A stretch of DNA of 64,000 nt from Paraburkholderia tuberum STM678 (GCF_902833905.1 NZ_CADFGP010000004.1:62001-126000), one strand, 5' to 3'. Shown: positions 11,535-21,766, counted from the first letter of the stretch. Program-made: numbers and translations. The notes: generated from the letters alone by a model not told the origin.

Positions 11535-12635
11535 GTGGCCCATCAACTCCTGAACGACACTTTTCTGCGCGCGCTGCTGCGCCAGCCCACCGACTACACG
11601 CCGATCTGGCTGATGCGGCAGGCTGGCCGCTATCTGCCGGAATACAACGCCACGCGCGGCCGCGCGGGCAGTTTCCTCGGTCTCGCGAAGAACCCGGCTT
11701 TCGCGACGGAAGTCACCTTGCAGCCCCTCGATCGCTATCCGCTCGACGCCGCGATCCTGTTCTCCGACATCCTGACCGTGCCCGACGCGATGGGCCTCGG
11801 TCTCGAGTTCGTCAACGGCGAAGGGCCGAGATTTGCCCGTCCGGTGCGCACCGAAGACGACGTCGCGCGCTTGGCGGTGCCCGACATCGACGCGACACTG
11901 CGCTACGTGACCGACGCCGTGCGTGAAATCCGCTCGGCGCTGAAGGACGCGCAAGGCCGCCAGCGCGTGCCTCTGATCGGCTTCTCAGGCAGCCCATGGA
12001 CGCTCGCGTGCTACATGGTGGAAGGAAGCGGCTCGGCGGACTTTCGCACCGTCAAATCGATGCTGTACGCGCGTCCCGATCTGCTGCAGCGGATTCTCGA
12101 GGTCAACGCGCGCTCGGTCGCGGCATATCTGAACGCGCAGATCGAAGCCGGCGCGCAAGCGGTGATGATTTTCGACACATGGGGCGGAGCGCTCGCCGAT
12201 GGCATCTATCAGCGCTTTTCGCTGCGCTACATCGAGCAGGTGGTCAGCCAGCTGAAGCGCGAACACGACGGCGAAAAAGTGCCCGTAATCGCGTTCACGA
12301 AGGGGGGCGGCTTGTGGCTCGACGACATCGCCGCGAGCGGCGTCGACGCGGTGGGCCTCGACTGGACAGTGAACCTCGGCACGGCGCGCGAACGTGTCGG
12401 TGGCAAGGTGGCGCTTCAGGGCAACATCGATCCGTCTGTGCTGTTTGCGCCGCCTGCCGCGATCCGCATGGAAGCGCGCGCGGTGCTCAACAGTTTCGGC
12501 AACCATCCCGGCCACGTTTTCAATCTGGGTCACGGCATTTCACAGTTCACGCCGCCCGAGCATGTTGCTGAACTGGTCGACGAAGTGCATCGTCACAGCC
12601 GCGCTATTCGTAGTGGCGCACCTACGCCCGCGTGA
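11535..12635 (+). CDS. hemE: Uroporphyrinogen decarboxylase
   Basis: Decarboxylates the four acetate side chains of uroporphyrinogen III to give coproporphyrinogen III in haem synthesis; cytosolic. 366 aa, TIM barrel. The family signature [15 protein letters not shown] lies at residues 20-35, followed by the [16 protein letters not shown] block and the C-terminal NLGHGI. The GTG at 11535 was chosen since it gives the usual start ([16 protein letters not shown]); an upstream ATG at 11403 would add 44 unconserved residues. The 295-base gap upstream is a divergent promoter region shared with pheC. Confidence 0.95.
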   Translation: MAHQLLNDTFLRALLRQPTDYTPIWLMRQAGRYLPEYNATRGRAGSFLGLAKNPAFATEVTLQPLDRYPLDAAILFSDILTVPDAMGLGLEFVNGEGPRFARPVRTEDDVARLAVPDIDATLRYVTDAVREIRSALKDAQGRQRVPLIGFSGSPWTLACYMVEGSGSADFRTVKSMLYARPDLLQRILEVNARSVAAYLNAQIEAGAQAVMIFDTWGGALADGIYQRFSLRYIEQVVSQLKREHDGEKVPVIAFTKGGGLWLDDIAASGVDAVGLDWTVNLGTARERVGGKVALQGNIDPSVLFAPPAAIRMEARAVLNSFGNHPGHVFNLGHGISQFTPPEHVAELVDEVHRHSRAIRSGAPTPA

Positions 12636-13100
12636 GTGTGTAATCATTACCGTTTCTTGTTGCATCGCAGCGAATTGGGCTCTCGCCCTAAGGACCGCAG
12701 CTCCGCGAATACGCCGCCAGATGGTGGTCTTACGAAAGTCAAGAGCTGACTTATGCACACTTCGCACGCTGCGGCGCGGCAGAGACTTTAATCGTGCCCC
12801 GACCCTTGCACATACTCGGCGCATTTGATCTGAGCCTTGCCGGGCAAGGGTTTGCGGGGCGCGTGATGAAATGTGCGGAATCCCACACAAGGCCGTCGCG
12901 GCGCCGTTTGCGGCCCGTCGAAGCGAAGTTCTCAACAAAGTTATCCACAGGGCCGCGAGCCGAGCGCAATTGTTCAGTCGAATCCAAAACTTAGCGGTGA
13001 AATTAAGGTTTTACTTTAACTTCTACGGCTTCGCGTCCCATGCGACCCACCCCGCGCCGCGAGTTGGCCTCCTGCCGGCTCATCCTCAGCGCCACGCCGA
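12636..13100. other. hemE-priA intergenic region
   Basis: 465 bases with no credible gene. It holds a perfect DnaA box (12941-12949), an inverted repeat ACCCTTGC...GCAAGGGT (about 12801-12850) and an A+T-rich stretch (12996-13024) that probably contains the priA promoter. Confidence 0.5.
12941..12949 (+). promoter_or_regulatory. Single DnaA box
   Basis: TTATCCACA, a perfect match to the strong DnaA box, 152 bases before priA and near an A+T-rich stretch. Only one clear box was seen, so it is not an origin; DnaA-linked control of a replication-restart gene is possible. Confidence 0.5.
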
Positions 13101-15347
13101 GTGAACGAAATGTTCGTCCGCGTCGCGCTCGACCATCCGCTGCCGACCCTGTTCGACTACCGCTGCGACATCTCCGGGGCGGCTGTCGTAGGCACGCTCG
13201 TCAGTGTTCCGTTTGGCAAGCGGCACGTGGTGGGGCTCGTTTGCGAAGTGACCGCTCACAGCGACGTGCCGGCCGAGCGCCTGCGTGATGTGGATCAGGT
13301 CTGCACGGCGTGTCCGCCGGTGTCGACACATTGGCTCGCGCTCGCCGCATTCGCCGCGGACTACTATCAGCGCGGTCTCGGCGAAGTGGCGCTGCCGGGG
13401 CTGCCGCAGGCGCTGCGCGACGCGTCGCGCTGGTCGCGGCTGTTCGCGCCGGAAGAGCGCTATCGGTTGACGGCCGAGGGCCGCACGGTATTGCCTGACG
13501 CCTTGCCGGCCCGCGCGACCGCGCTCCGAGCGCTCGCTCAAGCGCTCGCTCGAGCCGACTTCCTCCTCGCTGCCGACGCCCGCGCGCTGCATCCGAAGGC
13601 GCTGGCGACACTCGACACATGGCAGACGGCAGGCTGGGTCACGCTCGATGTGATCGACGCCGCCACGGTGCCCGCCGCCGCGTCGCTGCCGAACCTGCCC
13701 GCGCCTGCCCTGCCAACCCTCACCGACGAACAGGCGAGTGCCGTCGCAGCGATCCGCGACGCCCACGGCTTCGCGCCGTTCCTGCTGCACGGGGTGACGG
13801 GCAGCGGCAAGACCGAGGTGTATCTGCGCGCGCTCGCCGCGATTCTGGCCGGCAAGCCCGATGCGCAAGCGCTCGTGCTGGTACCGGAAATCAACCTGAC
13901 GCCGCAGTTCGAGGCGGCGTTCCGCGCCCGCTTCGCCGCGCTCGACGCCAGCGCGATCGTCACGCTGCATAGCGGCCTCGCCGAAGGCGAGCGCGCCCGC
14001 AACTGGTTCGCCGCGCACACCGGCCGCGCGCGCATCGTGCTCGGCACGCGGCTCGCGGTGCTCGCGTCGCTGCCGCGGCTGGCGATCATCGTCGTCGACG
14101 AGGAGCACGATCCGGCCTACAAGCAGCAGGAAGGCTTGCGTTATTCGGCGCGCGATCTCGCGATCTATCGGGCGAAGCAACTCGGCGTGCCGGTCGTGCT
14201 TGGCTCGGCGACGCCGTCGCTCGAGAGCTGGTGGCAGGCAGATCAGGGCCGCTACGATCGGCTCACGCTGTCGCGCCGCGCCGTCGCCGAGGCCGCACTG
14301 CCGAGCGTGCGTCTCATCGATCTCGAAGACGAGCGCCGACGCGGGCGGGCATCGATCGAAGGTTTGTCGGGCCCGTTGATCGCCGCGATGAAGGCGCGGC
14401 TCGAACGCGGCGAGCAGAGCCTCGTGTTCCTCAACCGCCGTGGCTACGCGCCGCAACTCGCGTGCGACGCGTGCGGCTGGGTGGCCGGTTGTCCGCGCTG
14501 CAGCGCCTACGTCGTGCTGCACAAGCCCGAGCGCGCGCTGCGCTGCCATCACTGCGGCTGGGAGTCTCGTATCCCGCGTTCGTGCCCGGAGTGCGGCAAC
14601 GTCGATATCGCACCGCTCGGGCGCGGCACGCAGCGCGTCGAGGAAACGCTTGCGAGCGCGGTGCCGGGCGCCCGTGTGCTGCGTATCGACGCCGACAGCA
14701 CGCGCCGCAAGGGCAGCGCGCAGGCGTTGTTCTCGGACGTGCACGCGGGCGAGGTCGATATTCTGGTCGGCACGCAGATGATCGCGAAGGGACACGATTT
14801 CCAGCGCGTGTCACTGGTTGGCGTGCTGAACGCCGATACCGCGCTGTTTTCGCATGATTTCCGCGCGAGCGAGCGCCTGTTCGCGCAGCTGATGCAGGTG
14901 AGCGGCCGCGCGGGCCGCGCCGGTCTGCCGGGCGAAGTGCTGGTGCAGACGCGCTATCCGCGACACGCGCTGTATCACGCGCTGTGCCGTCATGACTACG
15001 TCGGCTTCGCCAATGCGACGCTCGCCGAGCGACGCGACGCGCACCTGCCGCCGTTCGTCTACCAGGCGCTGTTGCGCGCCGAAGGCCGCACGCTCGAAGC
15101 GGCGCTCGCGTTTCTGCAGCAGGCCGCCGCCGAACTTGCGCGGATTCCTGCCGCCGAGCGCGTCACTGTCTACGACGCAGTGCCGCTCACGATCGTCAAG
15201 GTGATGCACGTGCATCGCGCGCAGTTGCTGATCGAAAGCGCATCGCGCGCGGCGCTGCAGGCTACGCTGCGCGCGTGGCAGCCACTGTTGCGCGTGCTCA
15301 AGGGCGTGCTGCGCTGGAACCTCGAAGTCGATCCGCTCGACATCTGA
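13101..15347 (+). CDS. priA: Primosomal protein N' (replication restart helicase)
   Basis: 3'-to-5' DExH helicase that recognises stalled forks and loads the primosome. 748 aa. N-terminal DNA-binding region (FVRVALDHPLPTLFDY), P-loop GVTGSGKTEVY near residue 230, DEEH box (VVDEEHDPAYKQQ), then paired zinc-binding cysteines CDACGW, CPRC, CHHCGW and CPECGN near 455-495, and helicase motifs V/VI (GTQMIAKGHDF, QVSGRAGRAG). Start is GTG at 13101; Met at 13110 is an alternative. No partner primosome genes are adjacent. Confidence 0.95.
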   Translation: MNEMFVRVALDHPLPTLFDYRCDISGAAVVGTLVSVPFGKRHVVGLVCEVTAHSDVPAERLRDVDQVCTACPPVSTHWLALAAFAADYYQRGLGEVALPGLPQALRDASRWSRLFAPEERYRLTAEGRTVLPDALPARATALRALAQALARADFLLAADARALHPKALATLDTWQTAGWVTLDVIDAATVPAAASLPNLPAPALPTLTDEQASAVAAIRDAHGFAPFLLHGVTGSGKTEVYLRALAAILAGKPDAQALVLVPEINLTPQFEAAFRARFAALDASAIVTLHSGLAEGERARNWFAAHTGRARIVLGTRLAVLASLPRLAIIVVDEEHDPAYKQQEGLRYSARDLAIYRAKQLGVPVVLGSATPSLESWWQADQGRYDRLTLSRRAVAEAALPSVRLIDLEDERRRGRASIEGLSGPLIAAMKARLERGEQSLVFLNRRGYAPQLACDACGWVAGCPRCSAYVVLHKPERALRCHHCGWESRIPRSCPECGNVDIAPLGRGTQRVEETLASAVPGARVLRIDADSTRRKGSAQALFSDVHAGEVDILVGTQMIAKGHDFQRVSLVGVLNADTALFSHDFRASERLFAQLMQVSGRAGRAGLPGEVLVQTRYPRHALYHALCRHDYVGFANATLAERRDAHLPPFVYQALLRAEGRTLEAALAFLQQAAAELARIPAAERVTVYDAVPLTIVKVMHVHRAQLLIESASRAALQATLRAWQPLLRVLKGVLRWNLEVDPLDI

Positions 15348-15516
15348 CGCCACGGGCCAGATGACGCCCGCCATACTTCTTTGAGTCATATCCATAGAGC
15401 GAATGATCGTTTCGCTTTGCGATCCCGCTCGCCTATAGTCGCCAAATCGGCGCATTTTGGGGCTAAACGACAATAACTTCGCGCCGATGCCACCCAACTT
15501 TCGCGGGGCATCTGCA

Positions 15517-16947
15517 ATGAGCGACACCCGTCACACCGTGCCGGAGGGCGCCGCGCCGGCTCAGCGGCAAGGTACACAAGACGCGCAAACCGCACGAGGC
15601 AGCGGCTTTTCGCTGACCGAAGACTGGCTCGCCGCGGGCGTCGGCCTGCTCGTGATCGTGATCGCGTGGGCGCTGTTCGCGTCGGGCAGCAGCATCAAGT
15701 GGCTCGCGGTCGCGCCGGCCAAATGGTCGAGCGTCGCGCAGGCCGCGCAGGACATCGGCAAGCATCTACCCAACTACTTCGCGCTATTCGCGACATTCGC
15801 GGTGCTGTTCGGCGCGAGCGTCGCCCTGCTCCGGCAGCGCGTCGGCGCGTTTCTCGCCGCGTTCGTCGTGGTGTTCGTCGCTTCCGCGCTGATTCTGACG
15901 CTCGGCGCATGGGTCGACGCGTCCAGGTACAACCTCGAGCCGCCGCTCGTCGCGCTCGCGCTCGGGCTGCTCGTGTCGAACCTGTTCACGCTGCCGGAGT
16001 GGCTCGCGGCCGGGCTGCGCGTCGAGTTTTACATCAAGGTCGGTATCGTGCTGCTCGGCGCGACGCTGCCGTTCACGCTGCTCGTGTGGGCCGGTCCGGT
16101 CGCGGTCGTCCAGGCGAGCATCGTGTCATTGATGACGTTCTTCGTGATCTTTCTCGTTGCGCGAGCATTCGGACTCGATCGACGCTTTGCCGCCGTGCTC
16201 GGTGTCGGCGGCGCGGTGTGCGGCGTGTCGGCGGCGATCGCGATTGCCGGCGCGGTACGGGCGAAACGCGAGCAGGCGTCGGTCGCGATCACGCTGGTCG
16301 TGCTGTGGGCGATCGTGATGATCTTCGTGCTGCCGTTCGCGTCGCGCTCGCTCGGGCTGCCGACGGCCGTCGCCGGCGCCTGGATCGGCACCTCCGAATT
16401 CGCCGACGCCGCGGGCATCGCCGCTGCCCAGGCCTACGGCGATTTCGCACGCCACGCGGGCGGCGCGATCGCCGGCGCGCCGGAAGCGTCGTTGCAGGCC
16501 TTCACGCTGATGAAGGTGGTAGGCCGCGACATCTGGATCGGCATCTGGGCGTTCGTGCTCGCAATCGTCGCGACGACGCGCTGGGAAGCGCAGGACAGCG
16601 GCGTCGTCGCGCGCGCGAATGCCGGTGAGATCTGGGCGCGTTTCCCGAAGTTCGTGATCGGCTTCGTGATCGCGTCGGCGTTGGTCACGTGGATCGCGAG
16701 CCATTATTCACTCGCCGATTACCGTAAGGTCGTCACGCCGGAGTTCGTCGCGCCAATCACGGTGCTGCGCACGTGGGCGTTCACCTTCTGCTTCCTGAGC
16801 ATCGGTCTGACGACGCGCTTGCGCTCGCTTGCCGCGACCGGTCTGAAGCCGTTCCTCGCGTTCACGGCGGGCGTGGTGGTCAATATCGCGATCGGTTACG
16901 CGCTGTCCGCACACGTGTTCGCGTCGTACTGGAACAGCCTCGGATAA
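15517..16947 (+). CDS. YeiH-family putative sulfate exporter
   Basis: 476-aa integral membrane protein of the UPF0324/YeiH family, annotated elsewhere as putative sulfate or anion exporters. About eleven hydrophobic segments; the Gly/Ala-rich stretch AVLGVGGAVCGVSAAIAIAG and GTSEFADAAG are typical of the family. It is longer than E. coli YeiH because of an N-terminal soluble tail and an extra pair of helices. The ATG at 15517 is preferred; an upstream in-frame ATG at 15457 adds 20 residues. The substrate cannot be inferred from sequence. Confidence 0.8.
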   Translation: MSDTRHTVPEGAAPAQRQGTQDAQTARGSGFSLTEDWLAAGVGLLVIVIAWALFASGSSIKWLAVAPAKWSSVAQAAQDIGKHLPNYFALFATFAVLFGASVALLRQRVGAFLAAFVVVFVASALILTLGAWVDASRYNLEPPLVALALGLLVSNLFTLPEWLAAGLRVEFYIKVGIVLLGATLPFTLLVWAGPVAVVQASIVSLMTFFVIFLVARAFGLDRRFAAVLGVGGAVCGVSAAIAIAGAVRAKREQASVAITLVVLWAIVMIFVLPFASRSLGLPTAVAGAWIGTSEFADAAGIAAAQAYGDFARHAGGAIAGAPEASLQAFTLMKVVGRDIWIGIWAFVLAIVATTRWEAQDSGVVARANAGEIWARFPKFVIGFVIASALVTWIASHYSLADYRKVVTPEFVAPITVLRTWAFTFCFLSIGLTTRLRSLAATGLKPFLAFTAGVVVNIAIGYALSAHVFASYWNSLG

Positions 16948-17333
16948 CGCCGTGAAGATTCCGATGGATCGTGGCGCCGGCGCTGCGCCACACGTAGGCG
17001 CCGTAGAGCGCAACTGCGCGGCGGACGCGCCCTGCTGCGCCGCATGCCGGCATCGCGTGAGCGAACGGGATGCGCTCGAGCAGCGTATCCCAGGGCTTGC
17101 CGTGTTCGGTTCAGGGTTCGGCGCGAGCGTCGCCGATAGCCGACTGTGTGGTCTGCATGACCAGTTGGTATCGCCCGGCGATGTCTGTGCGCGGTTCGAG
17201 CCGGTTGCGCCGTCGCTCGGGCCGCGCTGATCCAACAGCGATCTTCAGGCGCAAATCCCCGCGCCAATCCAGTCGCAAATCCCCACATTCGCGCGCATCC
17301 GGCTTCATGAGCCGTTGCGCGCCTCTCCCGATC
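16948..17333. other. Region without a recognised gene
   Basis: 386 bases between the YeiH-family gene and the convergent small membrane protein. Frames crossing it are Arg/Pro-rich G+C shadows without ribosome sites. No terminator hairpin with a T-run was found. Confidence 0.5.
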
Positions 17334-17504
17334 TCAGTCGTTCAGCGCGTTTCGCGTATCGCCCGCCGATCCACGCGAGGCCGCGCTCGCACGCTTGCGC
17401 TCCTCTTCGCGCCGATTCGAGCCCCTTGTCGCGCCTCGAATGAAAAACACCGCACAGGCCGCGCACAGCGCCCAGATGCCCAGTATTACCAGCCATTTTT
17501 CCAT
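17334..17504 (-). CDS. Small single-pass membrane protein
   Basis: 56 aa beginning MEKWLVILGIWALCAACAVF, one clear N-terminal membrane helix followed by a short basic, Arg/Ser-rich cytoplasmic tail ending ALND. The start is preceded by GAGGG on the minus strand. The layout and codon use look genuine, and proteins of this shape occur widely, but I cannot name a family. It is convergent with the upstream exporter and divergent from putA. Confidence 0.55.
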   Translation of the reverse strand: MEKWLVILGIWALCAACAVFFIRGATRGSNRREEERKRASAASRGSAGDTRNALND

Positions 17505-17720
17505 TACACCAACCCTCGAGAACCCCGTTTATCTTTTCTGCGTGCCCTGAAACCGACGTTTCGGGCCGTCCGTCTTCGTGCTTCTGTATATCGGCGCGCG
17601 AAGTCGTTTGATAAGGCTTATTTCAAAAAGAATCACGCCAGGGAAAGTACCGATCGAAAACACCCTGGTTCGACTGTCGGTCACCACCCGGAAACCCATG
17701 TTCCATAAGGCTTCCGACGG

Positions 17721-17751
17721 GGTGCAACCAACCTGCCGATTTGGTTGCACC
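17721..17751 (+). promoter_or_regulatory. Putative PutA operator (GTTGCA inverted repeat)
   Basis: GGTGCAACCAA and TTGGTTGCACC form a perfect 11-bp inverted repeat. Each arm holds GTTGCA, the hexamer bound by the E. coli PutA ribbon-helix-helix domain. The right arm overlaps the -35 box of the putA promoter, so binding should block it. The short T-run after it lies in the promoter spacer, so its main role is probably not termination. Confidence 0.65.
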
Positions 17752-17773
17752 TTTTTATTTGGAGGCGTACGAT
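17745..17773 (+). promoter_or_regulatory. putA sigma-70 promoter
   Basis: TTGCAC (17745-17750) and TACGAT (17768-17773) separated by 17 bases. The predicted transcript start is about 48 bases before the putA ATG. Overlap with the operator arm suggests self-repression. Confidence 0.6.
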
Positions 17774-17827
17774 TCGCCCAACTTTTAGTCTTTCGCCAGG
17801 CTCGCGCCCGATACCAGAGAAGGAAAC

Positions 17828-20800
17828 ATGGCTAGCACCACCCTTGGCGTCAAGGTCGACGACCTCCTGCGTTCCCGGCTCAAAGATGCCGCCACCCGCC
17901 TCGAGCGCACCCCGCACTGGTTGATCAAGCAGGCGATTTTCGCCTACCTCGAAAAGATCGAGCACGGCCAGTTGCCGCCCGAACTGTCAGGCGCGACCGG
18001 CACGGCCGATCTCGCCGACGGCGCGGCGGTCGAGAACGAGGAAGACGGCGCGTCCCATCCGTTCCTCGATTTCGCGCAGAACGTGCAACCGCAGTCGGTG
18101 CTGCGCGCGGCGATCACCGCCGCGTATCGCCGCCCTGAACCCGAGTGCGTGCCGTTCCTGCTCGGCCAGGCGCGTCTGCCGGCCAACCTCGCCGGCGACG
18201 TGCAGGCGATGGCCGGCAAACTCGTCGAAACGCTGCGCTCGAAGAGCAAGGGCGGCGGCGTGGAAGGGCTGATCCACGAGTTTTCGCTGTCGAGCCAGGA
18301 AGGCGTCGCGCTGATGTGCCTCGCCGAGGCGCTGCTGCGCATTCCCGACCGCGCGACCCGCGACGCGCTGATCCGCGACAAGATCAGCAAGGGCGACTGG
18401 AAATCGCACGTCGGCCAGGCGCCGTCGCTGTTCGTCAACGCGGCGACCTGGGGCCTGATGATCACCGGCAAGCTGGTGACGACCAATAGCGAGACGAGCC
18501 TGTCGTCGGCGCTCACGCGCCTGATCGGCAAGGGCGGCGAGCCGCTGATCCGCAAGGGCGTCGACATGGCGATGCGCCTGATGGGCGAGCAATTCGTGAC
18601 CGGCGAGAACATTTCCGAAGCGCTCGCGAACAGCCGCAAGTACGAGGCGCGCGGTTTCCGCTATTCATACGACATGCTCGGCGAAGCGGCCACCACCGAG
18701 GCCGACGCGCAGCGCTACTACGCGTCGTACGAGCAGGCGATCCACGCGATCGGCAAGGCCGCGGGCGGCCGCGGCATCTACGAGGGCCCCGGCATCTCGA
18801 TCAAGCTGTCGGCGCTGCACCCGCGCTACTCGCGCGCGCAGCAGGAACGCACGATGAGCGAGCTGCTGCCGCGCGTGCGTTCGCTCGCGATCCTCGCGCG
18901 CCGCTACGACATCGGCCTCAATATCGACGCCGAAGAAGCCGACCGCCTCGAACTCTCGCTCGACCTGCTCGAAGCGCTGTGCTTCGATCCGGAGCTGCAA
19001 GGCTGGAACGGCATCGGCTTCGTCGTGCAGGCGTATCAGAAGCGCTGCCCGTTCGTGATCGACTACCTGATCGATCTGGCGCGCCGCAGCCGCCACCGTG
19101 TCATGGTGCGGCTCGTGAAGGGCGCGTACTGGGATACGGAAATCAAGCGCGCGCAGGTCGACGGCCTCGAAGGCTATCCGGTCTACACGCGCAAGGTCTA
19201 CACCGACGTGTCGTACCTCGCCTGCGCGAAGAAACTGCTCGGCGCGCCCGATGCCGTCTATCCGCAGTTCGCGACGCACAACGCGCACACGCTGTCGGCG
19301 ATCTATCAGCTCGCAGGCAACAACTACTACCCCGGCCAGTACGAGTTCCAGTGCCTGCACGGCATGGGCGAGCAGCTCTACGAAGAAGTCACCGGCCGCG
19401 ACAAGCTGAACCGCCCGTGCCGCGTGTACGCACCGGTCGGTACGCATGAGACGCTGCTCGCGTACCTCGTGCGCCGGCTGCTCGAGAACGGCGCGAACAC
19501 GTCGTTCGTGAACCGCATCGCCGACGAATCCGTCGCGATCAAGGAGCTGGTCGCCGATCCGGTCGAGGAAGCGTCGAGAATCGTGCCGCTCGGCGCGCCG
19601 CACGCGCGCATTCCGCTGCCGCGCAACCTGTATGGCGCGCAACGGCTCAATTCGATGGGCTTCGATCTGTCGAACGAGCATCGGCTCGCGTCGCTGTCGT
19701 CGGCGCTGCTCGCGAGCGCGCATCATCCGTGGCGCGCCGCGCCGATGCTCGAAGACAACCAGATCGCCGTCGGCGCCGGGCGCGACGTGCGCAACCCGGC
19801 CGACCATCGTGATCTCGTCGGCACGGTCGTCGAAGCGACGGCGGAGCACGTGAGCGCCGCGCTCGGCCATGCGGTGGCCGCCGCGCCGATCTGGCAGGCG
19901 ACGCCGGTCGAGGCGCGCGCGGATTGCCTCGCGCGCGCCGCGGATCTGCTCGAAGCGCAGATGCATACGCTAATGGGCCTCGTGGTGCGCGAAGCGGGCA
20001 AATCGCTCGCCAACGCGGTCGCGGAAATCCGCGAAGCGATCGACTTCCTGCGCTACTACTCGACGCAGATCCGCGACGAGTTTTCGAACGACACGCATCG
20101 GCCGCTCGGTCCGGTGGTCTGTATCAGCCCGTGGAATTTCCCGCTGGCGATTTTCATGGGCCAGGTGGCCGCCGCGCTCGCGGCCGGCAACACGGTGCTC
20201 GCGAAACCGGCCGAGCAGACGCCGCTGATCGCAGCTCAGGCGGTGCGAATTCTGCGCGAAGCGGGCGTGCCGGCGGGCGCGGTGCAACTGCTGCCGGGCA
20301 ATGGCGAGACGGTCGGAGCCGCGCTGGTCGCCGATCCGCGCACGCGTGCGGTGATGTTCACCGGCTCGACCGAAGTCGCGCGTCTGATCAACAAGACGCT
20401 GTCCGGCCGACTCGATCCGGATGGCAAGCCGATTCCGCTGATCGCCGAAACCGGCGGCCAGAACGCGATGATCGTCGACTCGTCGGCGCTCGCCGAGCAG
20501 GTCGTCGCCGACGTGCTGCAGTCGTCTTTCGACTCCGCCGGTCAACGGTGTTCGGCGTTGCGCGTTCTTTGTTTGCAGGACGATGTCGCGGACCGCACGC
20601 TCGAAATGCTGACGGGCGCGATGCGCGAGCTCGCGCTCGGCAACCCGGATCGGCTGTCGACCGACGTCGGCCCGGTGATCGACCTGGACGCGAAGCGCGG
20701 CATCGACGCCCACATCGCAGCGATGCGCGACAAGGGCCGCAAGGTCGAGCAACTGCCGCTGCCGGAGGGCGCGACGCAGGGTACTTTCGTGCCGCCGACG

Positions 20801-21766
20801 CTGATCGAGCTCGACAGCATCGACGAGCTGAAGCGCGAAGTGTTCGGTCCGGTGCTGCACGTGGTGCGCTATCGCCGCAGCCAGCTCGACAAGCTGCTCG
20901 AACAGATTCGCGCGACGGGTTATGGTTTGACGCTCGGCATCCACACGCGCATCGACGAAACGATCGCGCACGTGATCAGCCGCGCGCACGTAGGCAACAT
21001 CTACGTGAACCGCAACGTGATCGGCGCGGTGGTCGGGGTGCAGCCGTTCGGTGGCGAAGGACTGTCGGGTACGGGGCCGAAGGCCGGCGGTGCGTTATAC
21101 CTGCAGCGTCTGCTCGCAACGCGTCCGGCTGGTTTGCCGAAGTCGCTCGCGCAGGCGCTGGTGGTCGAAGTACCGCAGGCGGCGCAGGCTGCAGAACAGG
21201 GCGACAATCCGGTGGCCGCGCTGAGCGCGTTGCGCGACTGGCTGATCGCCGAGCGCGAGCCGCAGCTTGCCGCGCGTTGCGACGGCTATCTGTCGCATGT
21301 GCCGGCGGGTGCGACCGCGGTACTGTCGGGGCCGACCGGCGAGCGCAATACGTACACGCTGGGCCCGCGCGGCACCGTGCTGTGTATCGCGTCGACGGCG
21401 AGCGGCGCGCGCGCGCAGTTCGCGGCGGCGCTGGCTACGGGAAATCGTGCGTTGTTCGAGGGCGCGGCCGGTGAACAATTGGTTTCGCAATTGCCGGCGT
21501 CGCTGAAGGCCCACGCGAGCGTGAAGAAGAGCGCCGACGCGCCGTTCGACGCCGTGCTGTTCGAAGGCGACAGCGATGAGCTGCTCGGGCTCGTGAAGGA
21601 GGTCGCGAAGCGCGCGGGGCCGATCGTGTCGGTGCAGGGCGTCGCGGCCCGTGCGCTCGCGAGCGGCGACGAGGACTATGCGCTCGAGCGTCTGCTCACC
21701 GAGCGCTCGGTCAGCGTGAATACCGCGGCGGCAGGCGGCAATGCGAATTTGATGACGATCGGTTGA
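17828..21766 (+). CDS. putA: Trifunctional PutA: repressor, proline dehydrogenase, P5C dehydrogenase
   Basis: Oxidises proline to glutamate in two steps and represses its own gene. 1312 aa. Residues 1-48 are a ribbon-helix-helix domain (TLGVKVDDLLRSRLK, RTPHWLIKQAIF). Residues about 90-560 form the FAD-dependent proline dehydrogenase barrel (VRLVKGAYWD, VGTHETLLAYLVRRLLENG). Residues about 640-1100 form the aldehyde dehydrogenase, with catalytic Cys908 (SAGQRCSALRV) and Glu874 (AETGGQN). A roughly 200-residue C-terminal domain closes the substrate tunnel in long PutAs. AGAAGGAAAC precedes the ATG. Full length with no breaks. Confidence 0.97.
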   Translation: MASTTLGVKVDDLLRSRLKDAATRLERTPHWLIKQAIFAYLEKIEHGQLPPELSGATGTADLADGAAVENEEDGASHPFLDFAQNVQPQSVLRAAITAAYRRPEPECVPFLLGQARLPANLAGDVQAMAGKLVETLRSKSKGGGVEGLIHEFSLSSQEGVALMCLAEALLRIPDRATRDALIRDKISKGDWKSHVGQAPSLFVNAATWGLMITGKLVTTNSETSLSSALTRLIGKGGEPLIRKGVDMAMRLMGEQFVTGENISEALANSRKYEARGFRYSYDMLGEAATTEADAQRYYASYEQAIHAIGKAAGGRGIYEGPGISIKLSALHPRYSRAQQERTMSELLPRVRSLAILARRYDIGLNIDAEEADRLELSLDLLEALCFDPELQGWNGIGFVVQAYQKRCPFVIDYLIDLARRSRHRVMVRLVKGAYWDTEIKRAQVDGLEGYPVYTRKVYTDVSYLACAKKLLGAPDAVYPQFATHNAHTLSAIYQLAGNNYYPGQYEFQCLHGMGEQLYEEVTGRDKLNRPCRVYAPVGTHETLLAYLVRRLLENGANTSFVNRIADESVAIKELVADPVEEASRIVPLGAPHARIPLPRNLYGAQRLNSMGFDLSNEHRLASLSSALLASAHHPWRAAPMLEDNQIAVGAGRDVRNPADHRDLVGTVVEATAEHVSAALGHAVAAAPIWQATPVEARADCLARAADLLEAQMHTLMGLVVREAGKSLANAVAEIREAIDFLRYYSTQIRDEFSNDTHRPLGPVVCISPWNFPLAIFMGQVAAALAAGNTVLAKPAEQTPLIAAQAVRILREAGVPAGAVQLLPGNGETVGAALVADPRTRAVMFTGSTEVARLINKTLSGRLDPDGKPIPLIAETGGQNAMIVDSSALAEQVVADVLQSSFDSAGQRCSALRVLCLQDDVADRTLEMLTGAMRELALGNPDRLSTDVGPVIDLDAKRGIDAHIAAMRDKGRKVEQLPLPEGATQGTFVPPTLIELDSIDELKREVFGPVLHVVRYRRSQLDKLLEQIRATGYGLTLGIHTRIDETIAHVISRAHVGNIYVNRNVIGAVVGVQPFGGEGLSGTGPKAGGALYLQRLLATRPAGLPKSLAQALVVEVPQAAQAAEQGDNPVAALSALRDWLIAEREPQLAARCDGYLSHVPAGATAVLSGPTGERNTYTLGPRGTVLCIASTASGARAQFAAALATGNRALFEGAAGEQLVSQLPASLKAHASVKKSADAPFDAVLFEGDSDELLGLVKEVAKRAGPIVSVQGVAARALASGDEDYALERLLTERSVSVNTAAAGGNANLMTIG

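Noticed and set aside
12636..13100. Replication origin
   Set aside because: Only one DnaA box and no dnaA, parAB or AT-rich 13-mers; not enough for an oriC.
17721..17756. Intrinsic terminator upstream of putA
   Set aside because: The hairpin and T-run fit a terminator, but the right arm and T-run fall inside a near-consensus promoter and the arms carry GTTGCA, so an operator is the better reading. A dual role is not excluded.
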